DNA of 15,691 nucleotides, taken from assembly GCA_964534995.1 (NCBI GenBank), contig CAZHSC010000077.1, positions 1 to 15,691 on the forward strand. The letters run 5' to 3'. How positions within the stretch are numbered: the stretch's first letter is position 1; the number at the start of each line of letters is the position of its first letter. Positions 8,401-13,968 of the stretch are shown here, piece by piece. The position numbers and the translations under genes were made by a program. Source of the stretch: JAJTFW01 sp964534995. Its GTDB lineage: Bacteria; Bacteroidota; Bacteroidia; AKYH767-A; OLB10. A model generated the notes under the pieces. It saw nothing but the letters and a program-made list of their open reading frames with translations. It was not told where the DNA came from and did not search any database.

Positions 8401-9518
8401 TGACTAACGGCTGTGAACTTACGATTTCTGACACCGTTACGGTACACGAAAATCCGGTAGCCTTGTTCGGCACCGGTAAACTTTGTGAAAAGGAACCTGT
8501 AACCTTCACCGATTCCAGTTTGGCAGGCTCAGGAATAATTACCGGCTGGAACTGGTCGCTGGGTACCGCTGGCGTATCTACTCTCAGCTCCCCTTCTGCA
8601 ATTTACAACTCACCGGGATCACAATCCATTTCCCTGACAGTTACCTCCGTTTTCGGTTGCAGGGACTCCGTATCAAAACTTATACAGATTCATCCAACTC
8701 CAAAGGCCGCTTTCAGCCTGAGTCCTCCCTATGGAGCCCCGCCGCTGCCGGTAAATTTCAACAACCAAAGTGATTCCGGCAGTTACACATGGGACTTCGG
8801 AGATGGAAGTCCGCTGTATTCGGGCAATGCACCCCAACACACTTACACGGATACAGGGGTATACACCATAACACTGACTGTGATGAGCGGCGAAGGTTGC
8901 CTCAGTCAATATGACAAAGAGGTATTTGTGCTCATCCCCGAGAGAGACCTTGCCGTGAACGGCATTTCTTATATCCGTTCGGGCGGCAAATGGATCATGA
9001 AAGCCATCGTGGCGAACTATGGCAATGAAGATGCCTATACCTTTCAATTAAAAGCGCAATTAAACAACCTGGCTGTTTTCTACAATACTTTTAATGCCGA
9101 TACGCTTAGCGCCGGCAGTTTAAGGGAATATATTTTTAACACTCAATTTGATGCGGGCAACGGCGACTCCCCCGACTTCTTCTGCGTGGAAGTGGTTTCC
9201 GTCAATAATCAGCCCGATGTAAACCCTGCCAATAACCGATTTTGCGCCACCGGGCTGAGTGGATTTGAAGTCATCAGTGTGTATCCAAATCCCGGTCAGG
9301 GTACTTTATATCTTGGCATTCACCTTGACAAGGCTGCAGAAGTGCAATTATCGCTTTATCAGTCAGACGGAAAACTGATCAGGGACCGCCAATCATATTT
9401 TCTGGAAAAGGGATTAAACACGATCACTGAAAACACGGAATCACTGGAAGGCGGCGTCTATCTGCTACAGATAGCATCAGGGGAAAATACCAGGCTGATC
9501 AAACTCTTCAGGCAATAG
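5457..9518 (+). CDS. T9SS-secreted multidomain protein: beta-propeller-like repeats, nine PKD domains, CARDB-like and sorting domain
   Basis: The 1353-residue protein is probably exported through the Sec system and then displayed or released by the type IX secretion system. A signal peptide (1-23, KIYFFLTLFIVLC core, cleavage near MSAQ) picks the start at 5457; an in-frame ATG at 5385 would run across the rdgB start and bury this peptide. Residues 24-62 look like the first strands of a PKD domain ending in QWDFCPGDL. Six repeats of 46-53 residues follow at about 84-360. Nine PKD domains begin near 418, 499, 582, 665, 751, 834, 917, 1000 and 1083, most with W-x-W/F-x-FGDG. A CARDB-like domain covers about 1162-1263, and the T9SS type A sorting domain (VYPNPGQG at 1275-1282, ending LIKLFRQ) covers 1270-1353. 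Adhesion or glycan binding is plausible; no enzyme domain is visible. Confidence 0.92.
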   Translation: MRNKIYFFLTLFIVLCKGQMSAQCPPTGFSISDTVCPGQSLIINNASSSAVQFQWDFCPGDLDSVPTASAAASISGTLTYPQNMKMVEVDGNYYGFFANALANYVTRYDFGNSPANIPVAVNLSTDPLLVSTQSGIDVVKEGNKWLVFVTMYGNNTLTRLEMDSITQVTPVFSSLAISGLASPTSIKIIDGYAFVPNNQSPEIIRLDFNGSYLNTPVVMSPAINTGAFNNYGIDIDYDCSTGQYTGFSTSYGFGNLYRLEFGNSLANSPTLSTAGTGLWGAQGIDVVKEKGDWHLFMTSNTNTMTHFRMGNSLSNLPVQDYSSNFGGIMADPKNIQMVKSGSTWYGISSNTGLFSFVRFTFPQGCLSGAMYSGLQSPSGISYGAGISGMQFVELTETYAGGASLQFTDSVLVSILPPLASFVHTAACDNGPIAFSDQSSVCSGSITNWSWDFGDGNTAATANPVHSYQAAGTFTVTLTVTSSDGLSDTYVQNVVVNPAPVAWFGLPASACAGADVLVSDSSQAGSGVLNAWSYSFGDGDSASTASIPHAWLQPGSYDVTLIAYTDIGCSDTSTRNIQILPGPFASFETANTCIGETVDFTNTSVSPGTTIQSYAWDFGDGNTASTQQASHNYAMVPGQYNVSLVCAALNGCADTLIREIKIGNKPSPFFTVSEDTVCSFSTLSFNDGSSPAAGDTIFRRIWDFGDGNTDSNTVSPIHAYTQPGLYTVTLTVYSPTDCDSSFSLNVFIIESPVAAFTVNNACFGDAHNFNDLSTAPAGSVIDSWHWYFGNGDSSLQPSVVYTYPDTGNYSVTLIIRSNIGCYDTLSLPATVYKIPVANFSVPAICTNQPVTFNDSSSVEGSVLTQWQWDFGGTGNTSSLQHPVTSFPSALAYAVTLIATSQQGCSDTVIKMVAADQSPEFTISSPDHCEGISQQMISTVTSGSTTSLSYLWNFGDNTASFLSNPSHLYTTFGQYVVSLLVSDLTNGCELTISDTVTVHENPVALFGTGKLCEKEPVTFTDSSLAGSGIITGWNWSLGTAGVSTLSSPSAIYNSPGSQSISLTVTSVFGCRDSVSKLIQIHPTPKAAFSLSPPYGAPPLPVNFNNQSDSGSYTWDFGDGSPLYSGNAPQHTYTDTGVYTITLTVMSGEGCLSQYDKEVFVLIPERDLAVNGISYIRSGGKWIMKAIVANYGNEDAYTFQLKAQLNNLAVFYNTFNADTLSAGSLREYIFNTQFDAGNGDSPDFFCVEVVSVNNQPDVNPANNRFCATGLSGFEVISVYPNPGQGTLYLGIHLDKAAEVQLSLYQSDGKLIRDRQSYFLEKGLNTITENTESLEGGVYLLQIASGENTRLIKLFRQ
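5706..6575 (+). repeat. Six protein-level repeats, probable beta-propeller
   Basis: These repeats lie within the PKD protein. An [R/F]-x-[D/E/M]-F-G-N-S-x-x-N-x-P motif or a variant recurs near residues 107, 159, 205, 258 and 307, with a weaker RFTF copy near 357. Spacing is 46-53 residues. 'GIDVVKE' also repeats at residues 135-141 and 283-289, each followed by a W-x-x-F strand. The regular spacing and four-strand-like pattern fit a six-bladed propeller. No catalytic motif is evident. The fold is inferred. Confidence 0.6.
6708..8933 (+). repeat. Nine tandem PKD domains
   Basis: The array lies within the PKD protein, in units of about 80-85 residues. The core WDFGDGN-type motif appears near residues 449, 533, 615, 701, 785, 867, 950, 1033 and 1112, followed by a Y/H-x-Y and a G-x-Y/F-x-V-x-L strand. 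Units 6 (FGGTGN), 7 (FGDN) and 8 (SLGTAG) are degenerate at the GDG turn. Units 2 to 8 carry a paired cysteine arrangement. PKD domains are rigid beta-sandwich spacers, often in adhesins and polysaccharide-active proteins. Confidence 0.85.
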
Positions 9519-10425
9519 ATTTTTCCCGTTGCATTTTACCGAATAACCAGTATTTCGCGATGGCAAGCGTCCGGCGTTCAAACAGGCATAACGGATATTT
9601 CCGAATGGCAGAAAGCAGGTAGTAAAAACTCCTGGCAGTTTTACCGGCAAGGGCGAGGTGCAGGGAGTTATAGGTATAAGAATAGGCTGTCATTTTAAAC
9701 AATTGGCTGCCGAAAATCTTTTTTACTTCAGGATCGCGAAAGGAATAATCCATGGCCAGTTGTTTACGGCGCACCAGTTTATCCTCCTCCACACTGTACA
9801 CACTCCTCTCATCATGAAGAATAAGACAGGCACAAACTTTATTATCCCTTTTTAGGCCGAAATTGGCTGCCAGACGTATCCACAATTCCCAGTCTTCGGA
9901 ACCTGACAAATCCCTGTCCTCATTGAAAGGGAACATCAGTGCTTCCGCACGGCGGATAAAAATACCCAGGCAACTCAAGGGATTTCCCTTTACCAGGAAG
10001 CGTATATTTTTATGATTGTAGTCATGCACAAAGCGCACTTTGTCGCGAAGGTAATTTCTGACCTCATAGGCCTGGTGATAAAATACGGGATAGTTATACC
10101 GTATCAGGCTTTCGCAAGCCGTGGAAAGGTAATCAGAATACAGTTGATCGTCTGAATCGAGAAAGGTGACATAGTCTCCTTTGGCATGCTGAACGCCTGT
10201 ATTCCTGGCCGCCCCCCGCTCACTGTTTTTGATGCGAATATATTTAACACGGGGATCGGTGATGGTGGCAATTACTTCGGGTGTGGAGTCTGTGCTTCCG
10301 TCATCAACAATGATCACTTCAAAATCAGGAAAATCCTGATTCAGCACGGAGCGTACCGCCAGCAGGATAAATTCCACACGGTTGTAAGTGGGAATTACTA
10401 TTGAAAAAGACAGATCACGCTTCAT
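9508..10425 (-). CDS. Family 2 glycosyltransferase
   Basis: The 305-residue GT2 enzyme (GT-A fold) would transfer a sugar from a nucleotide donor during surface glycan assembly on the cytosolic side of the membrane. It shows IVIPTYNR (9-16), VDDGSTDSTPEV (40-51), ARNTG (73-77), the metal-binding FLDSDD (88-93) and the likely catalytic SEDWELW (176-182). The C-terminal 120 residues are basic and aromatic, with no clear membrane helix. The ATG at 10425 overlaps the end of the upstream GT4 gene by 11 bases; an in-frame TTG at 10437 is a less likely start. Its stop overlaps the 3' end of the convergent PKD gene by 11 bases, and no intrinsic terminator is visible. Donor and acceptor cannot be read from the sequence. 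Confidence 0.92.
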   Translation of the reverse strand: MKRDLSFSIVIPTYNRVEFILLAVRSVLNQDFPDFEVIIVDDGSTDSTPEVIATITDPRVKYIRIKNSERGAARNTGVQHAKGDYVTFLDSDDQLYSDYLSTACESLIRYNYPVFYHQAYEVRNYLRDKVRFVHDYNHKNIRFLVKGNPLSCLGIFIRRAEALMFPFNEDRDLSGSEDWELWIRLAANFGLKRDNKVCACLILHDERSVYSVEEDKLVRRKQLAMDYSFRDPEVKKIFGSQLFKMTAYSYTYNSLHLALAGKTARSFYYLLSAIRKYPLCLFERRTLAIAKYWLFGKMQREKSIA

Positions 10426-11545
10426 AGATTTTATCAAGTGCCGCCATCATATTTTCAACCCCGAAGCGCTGCAGGACTGTTTTACGACCGGTGGCGATTA
10501 TGTGGTTTTTTAGTGTTGTATCCGACAACAAAGCTATGATTCCTTCCGAAACCGCCTCGCTGTTTTTAAAAGGTACTGTCCAGGCCTCTTCCTTGTGACG
10601 GATAAATTCGCGCGCTATGCCCGACAGGGTGACTACAGAAGGTATTCCCGCTGCCAGGGCTTCCACATACACTTGTCCGAAAGCTTCCGCCTTTTCATCC
10701 ACAGGAACGTGAACAAACACATCCATCAGACGGTAAAGGGCATACAGATCCCTTTCAAATGGAATTTTCAACCAGGATCTGCCGGGTAATCCGGAGAGCA
10801 GGGAATCCAGTTCCGCTTCATAATCACCCTTTGCATTGGCCATCAGCAACAGGGCATCCGGATATTTTTGCAATACACCGGCGAAAGCCTCGATAATATA
10901 CTGAACACCCTTCCATTCAGTAAAACGGGAGATTACACCAATCACAGGGTGTTTACCTCCCGGATTATAACGTGCGCGCAGCAGAGAAACTGTCTTTTCA
11001 TCCACCTGAATGAACCTGTCCAGTTCAAAGCCGTGATTCACCAGCATCACTTTATGCTTATCCACTCCTTCCTGCTTCACCAGTACATTGGTAACATTCT
11101 CTGAAATGGAGGCAATGCGTGTACACAAGCTGTTAATCATTTTGTCAACTCTTACCATGTGGGGGTGATAATCGAAATGATAGGTTGAATGATGCCGGGT
11201 ATATATCCTGGCGGGAACCCGGGTAAGCCATGCAGCCGGAATTGCAAGCAGATTGGCATCCAGCAGATGGGCATGAACAATATCGGGCCGCTTCAATATC
11301 ATAAATTTACAAAGTCTCAGGAAAACACCGGGATAATCTTTTTTAGATGAACATGGTATCCAGGCAGAATCAACGCCTTTTTGCAGGAACATTTTATGCA
11401 AGGCAGGTTCGGCAGCTGCGAGGAAGATAAAGTGCGGATCATACTTGGCTCTGTCAAGATACTTCTCCAGCCATTCAAAACCCAGCGCATAATCAACGCC
11501 GGAAATCACATATAGTATTTTCTTACAATTCTTACTCTGCTTCAT
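10415..11545 (-). CDS. Family 4 glycosyltransferase (GT-B fold)
   Basis: The 376-residue enzyme has the two-domain GT-B layout. The N-terminal part includes VHAHLLDANLLA (90-101) and the H-rich TRHHSTYHFDYH (116-127). The C-terminal part has GVISRFTEWKG (203-213), the phosphate-binding hinge of GT4 enzymes, and the E-x7-E motif (E287 to E295 in EAFGQVYVEALAAGIPSV). GT4 members are retaining transferases using nucleotide sugars to build lipopolysaccharide, capsule or exopolysaccharide. I chose the ATG at 11545 because it forms an ATGA overlap with the stop of the upstream GT2 gene; the ATG at 11557 would add four residues. The downstream GT2 gene overlaps its end, so three consecutive transferases are probably translated in a coupled way. 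Substrate is unknown. Confidence 0.93.
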   Translation of the reverse strand: MKQSKNCKKILYVISGVDYALGFEWLEKYLDRAKYDPHFIFLAAAEPALHKMFLQKGVDSAWIPCSSKKDYPGVFLRLCKFMILKRPDIVHAHLLDANLLAIPAAWLTRVPARIYTRHHSTYHFDYHPHMVRVDKMINSLCTRIASISENVTNVLVKQEGVDKHKVMLVNHGFELDRFIQVDEKTVSLLRARYNPGGKHPVIGVISRFTEWKGVQYIIEAFAGVLQKYPDALLLMANAKGDYEAELDSLLSGLPGRSWLKIPFERDLYALYRLMDVFVHVPVDEKAEAFGQVYVEALAAGIPSVVTLSGIAREFIRHKEEAWTVPFKNSEAVSEGIIALLSDTTLKNHIIATGRKTVLQRFGVENMMAALDKIYEA

Positions 11546-12459
11546 AGTCCTGACCATCCCATACGAAAAAACGTTCTGAAGAAATTAAAAGGTGAATACA
11601 GAAAAGACAGCAATGCGTAACGCTGGCATTTGAACCAGCGGCCCAGCTTAAAATAGGCGCCAGCAAGCACATAAGTAGACTTGGCCAGGAAAATACGCCG
11701 TAATGAAGATTCGGGTTTTATATTGGCCAAAACCAGTTCATAAAACATTTCATTGTCATGAATCAGTTTTGGACTCAGATAATTCGACATGCTGTTGGAC
11801 CGGTACCGGTACATCAGCAAGGCCCCGGCATCCCTGCACATAACGCCAATGCATTGTTGGGCCACTTCAAGGAGAAAATAACGGTCGGCGGAACTGGCGA
11901 GGGACTCATGAAAGCGCAAGCTGTTTTGAAGCAAGGCTTCCCTTCTGAAAAGGTAATTGGAAGGACAGGTGATCACATCCGGCTTAAAAGCAAGAATTTC
12001 AGTTTTTATATCAATACACGCCGCTTTGTATAATCCTTCAATGGAAACCCCCTCTTCATTAAACTTCTGTACCATACCGCAGGCGAAATCAAACAACCTG
12101 AACTCCTGCAGCAAATTCAGCCGCTTCGATATAAACTGAGGAGGCATAAAATCATCGGAATCAAAAAAAATGATGTACTTTCCCCTGGACTGATCGAGCC
12201 CCAAATTTCTTGTCTTTGAAACGCCGCGGTTGGTCTGAAAAAAATACCGGATACGTTCATCCTTCAGGCTTTTAACAATCTCTTCCGTATTGTCAGTTGA
12301 GCCGTCATTAAAGACTATCACTTCGAGAAATGGATAGTCCTGCGACAACACCGATTGCAGCGTCTGTTCAAGAAAAGAAGCCGCATTAAAGGCAGGTATA
12401 ATGACCGAAACAAGGTCTTTACTTTTCTCTTCTTTATATTGATCCGAATTGGATATCAT
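11542..12459 (-). CDS. Family 2 glycosyltransferase
   Basis: The 305-residue GT2 enzyme shows VSVIIPAFNAASFLEQT (17-33), FNDGSTDNTEEI (50-61), RNLGLDQSRGKY (84-95) and FFDSDD (98-103) with the metal-binding Asp residues. The acceptor-side acidic motif is 'SSADRYFLL' (189-197), where the other GT2 gene has 'SEDWELW', so the two enzymes are related but probably act on different acceptors. The C-terminal 50 residues are aromatic and basic, which suggests membrane association. The gene is first in a coupled GT2-GT4-GT2 set and follows a 225-base non-coding gap that may hold its promoter. A run of eight T residues on the coding strand lies directly before the DSDD codons. Confidence 0.92.
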   Translation of the reverse strand: MISNSDQYKEEKSKDLVSVIIPAFNAASFLEQTLQSVLSQDYPFLEVIVFNDGSTDNTEEIVKSLKDERIRYFFQTNRGVSKTRNLGLDQSRGKYIIFFDSDDFMPPQFISKRLNLLQEFRLFDFACGMVQKFNEEGVSIEGLYKAACIDIKTEILAFKPDVITCPSNYLFRREALLQNSLRFHESLASSADRYFLLEVAQQCIGVMCRDAGALLMYRYRSNSMSNYLSPKLIHDNEMFYELVLANIKPESSLRRIFLAKSTYVLAGAYFKLGRWFKCQRYALLSFLYSPFNFFRTFFRMGWSGL

Positions 12460-12528
12460 TTAATAAGCGATCACAACTATTATCCGGCTGGCACCGGGCA
12501 TGGTTCAAATACAATTTTTTGAAGCACA

Positions 12529-12548
12529 ATCCTTCTAAACAAAAGGAT
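12529..12548. other. Small hairpin, 6-base stem
   Basis: ATCCTT at 12529-12534 pairs with AAGGAT at 12543-12548 around an 8-base loop. On the minus strand no U-tract follows it directly, so it is a poor intrinsic terminator. It may be chance in an AT-rich gap. Confidence 0.25.
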
Positions 12549-12553
12549 AAGCA

Positions 12554-12620
12554 AGGGCCTGACTAATGGACTCCGAAAATAGCAAAAAAGCCTTAATAGA
12601 AGGATACAAGGGCAGGCCCT
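12554..12620. repeat. Perfect 8-base inverted repeat with 51-base spacer
   Basis: AGGGCCTG (12554-12561) and CAGGCCCT (12613-12620) are exact reverse complements. The spacer contains a further short CCTT/AAGG hairpin (12591-12594 with 12600-12603), so a minus-strand transcript could fold into a two-level stem. The structure lies downstream of the TAnnTTTG element, so it would be within the leader of the GT2-GT4-GT2 message. Function unknown. Confidence 0.4.
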
Positions 12621-12631
12621 GGTGATTGCCC

Positions 12632-12639
12632 CAAAAATA
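12632..12639 (-). promoter_or_regulatory. Possible -7 promoter element for the GT2-GT4-GT2 unit
   Basis: TATTTTTG on the minus strand matches TAnnTTTG exactly. No TTG lies at the expected spacing upstream; the nearest is about 34 bases away (12676-12674). If used, it gives a leader of roughly 160-170 bases before the GT2 start at 12459. Chance occurrence in an AT-rich gap is quite possible. Confidence 0.3.
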
Positions 12640-12684
12640 CTTACGGTGGTAAACGGTATCTGAAATTGTCTGACAATAAATAAT

Positions 12685-13968
12685 TCAGGACATATTTTTA
12701 TTCAGCAATTCCGCCATCACCTGCACCTGATGTTCGCGGGAATAAAAATGGATCCTGTCCTTATCACCCATACGGGGTAAAGACCCTTTTTCCTTCCATT
12801 GCTCAAACAATGAGTTTAACGTTTCAACAAATTCAGGGACAGCATTCACGGATTTTCCGCATTTACATTCTGCCACCAGTTTGTCAAGAGCATCCTGATC
12901 ACCCGGAGCAATTAAAATATAATTGCCAGAAGCAATATAATCAAAGGCCTTGGTAGAAATCATGCCTCTTACATTGGTCCAGCCGCAAAAGGAAAGCACG
13001 TCCGCATTCAGGGTTTCCTGCAAGGCTTCTTCTTTCGACACACGTGCGGAAAGGTGAAGAAACTCTGCCGGTAATGACTTGCTGATCACGGCAGCCACTT
13101 CGGGCAAAGCACCGGCGCCGATAAATCTAACGGCCACCTCTTCCGAACTTTTGTCCTTTAAAAACTCCCTTAAACCTTCTAAAAGAATGTGCATGTCCTG
13201 CTGGGGGTAAATGTTCCCCACTACTGAAAAAACAAATTTACCGCCGGGATTTTTTTTCATTGCACTGAACATACCGGCTTCAAACCCGTTATAGACGACT
13301 TCTACAGGTGTGTCTGTTAAAGGCTTCAATACCTCTTTAAAAGGTTCAATGATGACGGTAACAAGATTCACCATGCTGAGCCACTTCTTATAGGACCTTG
13401 CATAGAAGAAATCCCAAACACGCTGTTTGAGCGCCGGGCGATAAGGAACGGTCAGCATCAGGTTATGCCACAGGTCACGGATATCGGCAACGATCCATGC
13501 GTCAGAATGTTTCTTCACTGTGGAAATGAGTTCAAAGATATTGGATGGAGGTCCGGAAATTATCACTGCGTCATAGCGGTGAGTCTTCAAATGCTTTTTT
13601 AAAAATGAATTAAATGTAAGCCTGGCATCCACTTCGGTATTAAATCGTCCGAGGGCGGCAAGTGTGAGAAAATATATATTACCCAGTAGTTTACGTAAGA
13701 AGGAATTCCGTTCGAGAATGCCATTGAACCAGTAACGGCGGCTGGGCAGTAACCAGGCCTCGTAATGCGGTTCCTTCACATGCCGCAAAGGCGTTTTATT
13801 GGGAACAAGAAAATCATCCCAGGTGCTCTCCTTGCCTGTCCAATGCCTGGTAATGATGGTAGGATAAAAAGAATGTTTATGAAAATGCTGTACCCAGGAA
13901 TACGGACGCCAGGAAGGAGCACCATTACAAGGCGGGAAATAATAGCAGAGAATCAGGACTTGTTTCAT
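12685..13968 (-). CDS. GT4-like glycosyltransferase (GT-B fold)
   Basis: The 427-residue product opens with VLILCYYFPPCNGAPSWRPY (4-23), the 'YFPP-G' start typical of GT-B transferases common in Bacteroidota polysaccharide loci. It also has VADIRDLW (160-167), VEVVYNGFE (222-230), a second Rossmann-like domain starting at FVFSVVGNIYPQQD (245-258), and TKAFDYIASGN (339-349), the donor-binding segment. The usual first Glu of the GT4 E-x7-E motif is not present, so catalysis may differ from classical GT4 enzymes. The ATG at 13968 overlaps the stop of the asnB-like gene as ATGA, implying coupled translation. An A8 run on the coding strand (13257-13250) encodes Lys-Lys near residue 238. The glycosyltransferase call is strong; donor and acceptor are unknown. 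Confidence 0.87.
   Translation of the reverse strand: MKQVLILCYYFPPCNGAPSWRPYSWVQHFHKHSFYPTIITRHWTGKESTWDDFLVPNKTPLRHVKEPHYEAWLLPSRRYWFNGILERNSFLRKLLGNIYFLTLAALGRFNTEVDARLTFNSFLKKHLKTHRYDAVIISGPPSNIFELISTVKKHSDAWIVADIRDLWHNLMLTVPYRPALKQRVWDFFYARSYKKWLSMVNLVTVIIEPFKEVLKPLTDTPVEVVYNGFEAGMFSAMKKNPGGKFVFSVVGNIYPQQDMHILLEGLREFLKDKSSEEVAVRFIGAGALPEVAAVISKSLPAEFLHLSARVSKEEALQETLNADVLSFCGWTNVRGMISTKAFDYIASGNYILIAPGDQDALDKLVAECKCGKSVNAVPEFVETLNSLFEQWKEKGSLPRMGDKDRIHFYSREHQVQVMAELLNKNMS

Larger units (their letters stand above)
12460..12684. other. 225-base non-coding gap inside the polysaccharide block
   Basis: No open frame with a credible start or family signature is seen here. The gap separates asnB-GT4-like from GT2-GT4-GT2, all on the minus strand. 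It contains a perfect TAnnTTTG element (12639-12632, minus), an 8-base inverted repeat (arms 12554-12561 and 12613-12620) and a small 6-base-stem hairpin (12529-12548). All other junctions in the block overlap, so the gap may be a leader or promoter region. Confidence 0.6.

Noticed and set aside
6800..8850. DNA-level direct repeats suggesting recent duplication of PKD units
   Set aside because: Only the short WDFGDGN codons resemble each other; the units are well diverged at the DNA level.
10426..10437. TTG start for the last GT2 gene
   Set aside because: The ATG at 10425 gives a normal family N-terminus and a short overlap; there is no reason to use the TTG.
11542..12459. Asn in place of Asp in the FNDGSTD motif as an inactivating change
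   Set aside because: NDGS is a common variant in active GT2 families, and the metal-binding DSDD is intact.
12529..12548. Hairpin as an intrinsic terminator
   Set aside because: The stem is only six bases and no U-tract follows it on the minus strand.
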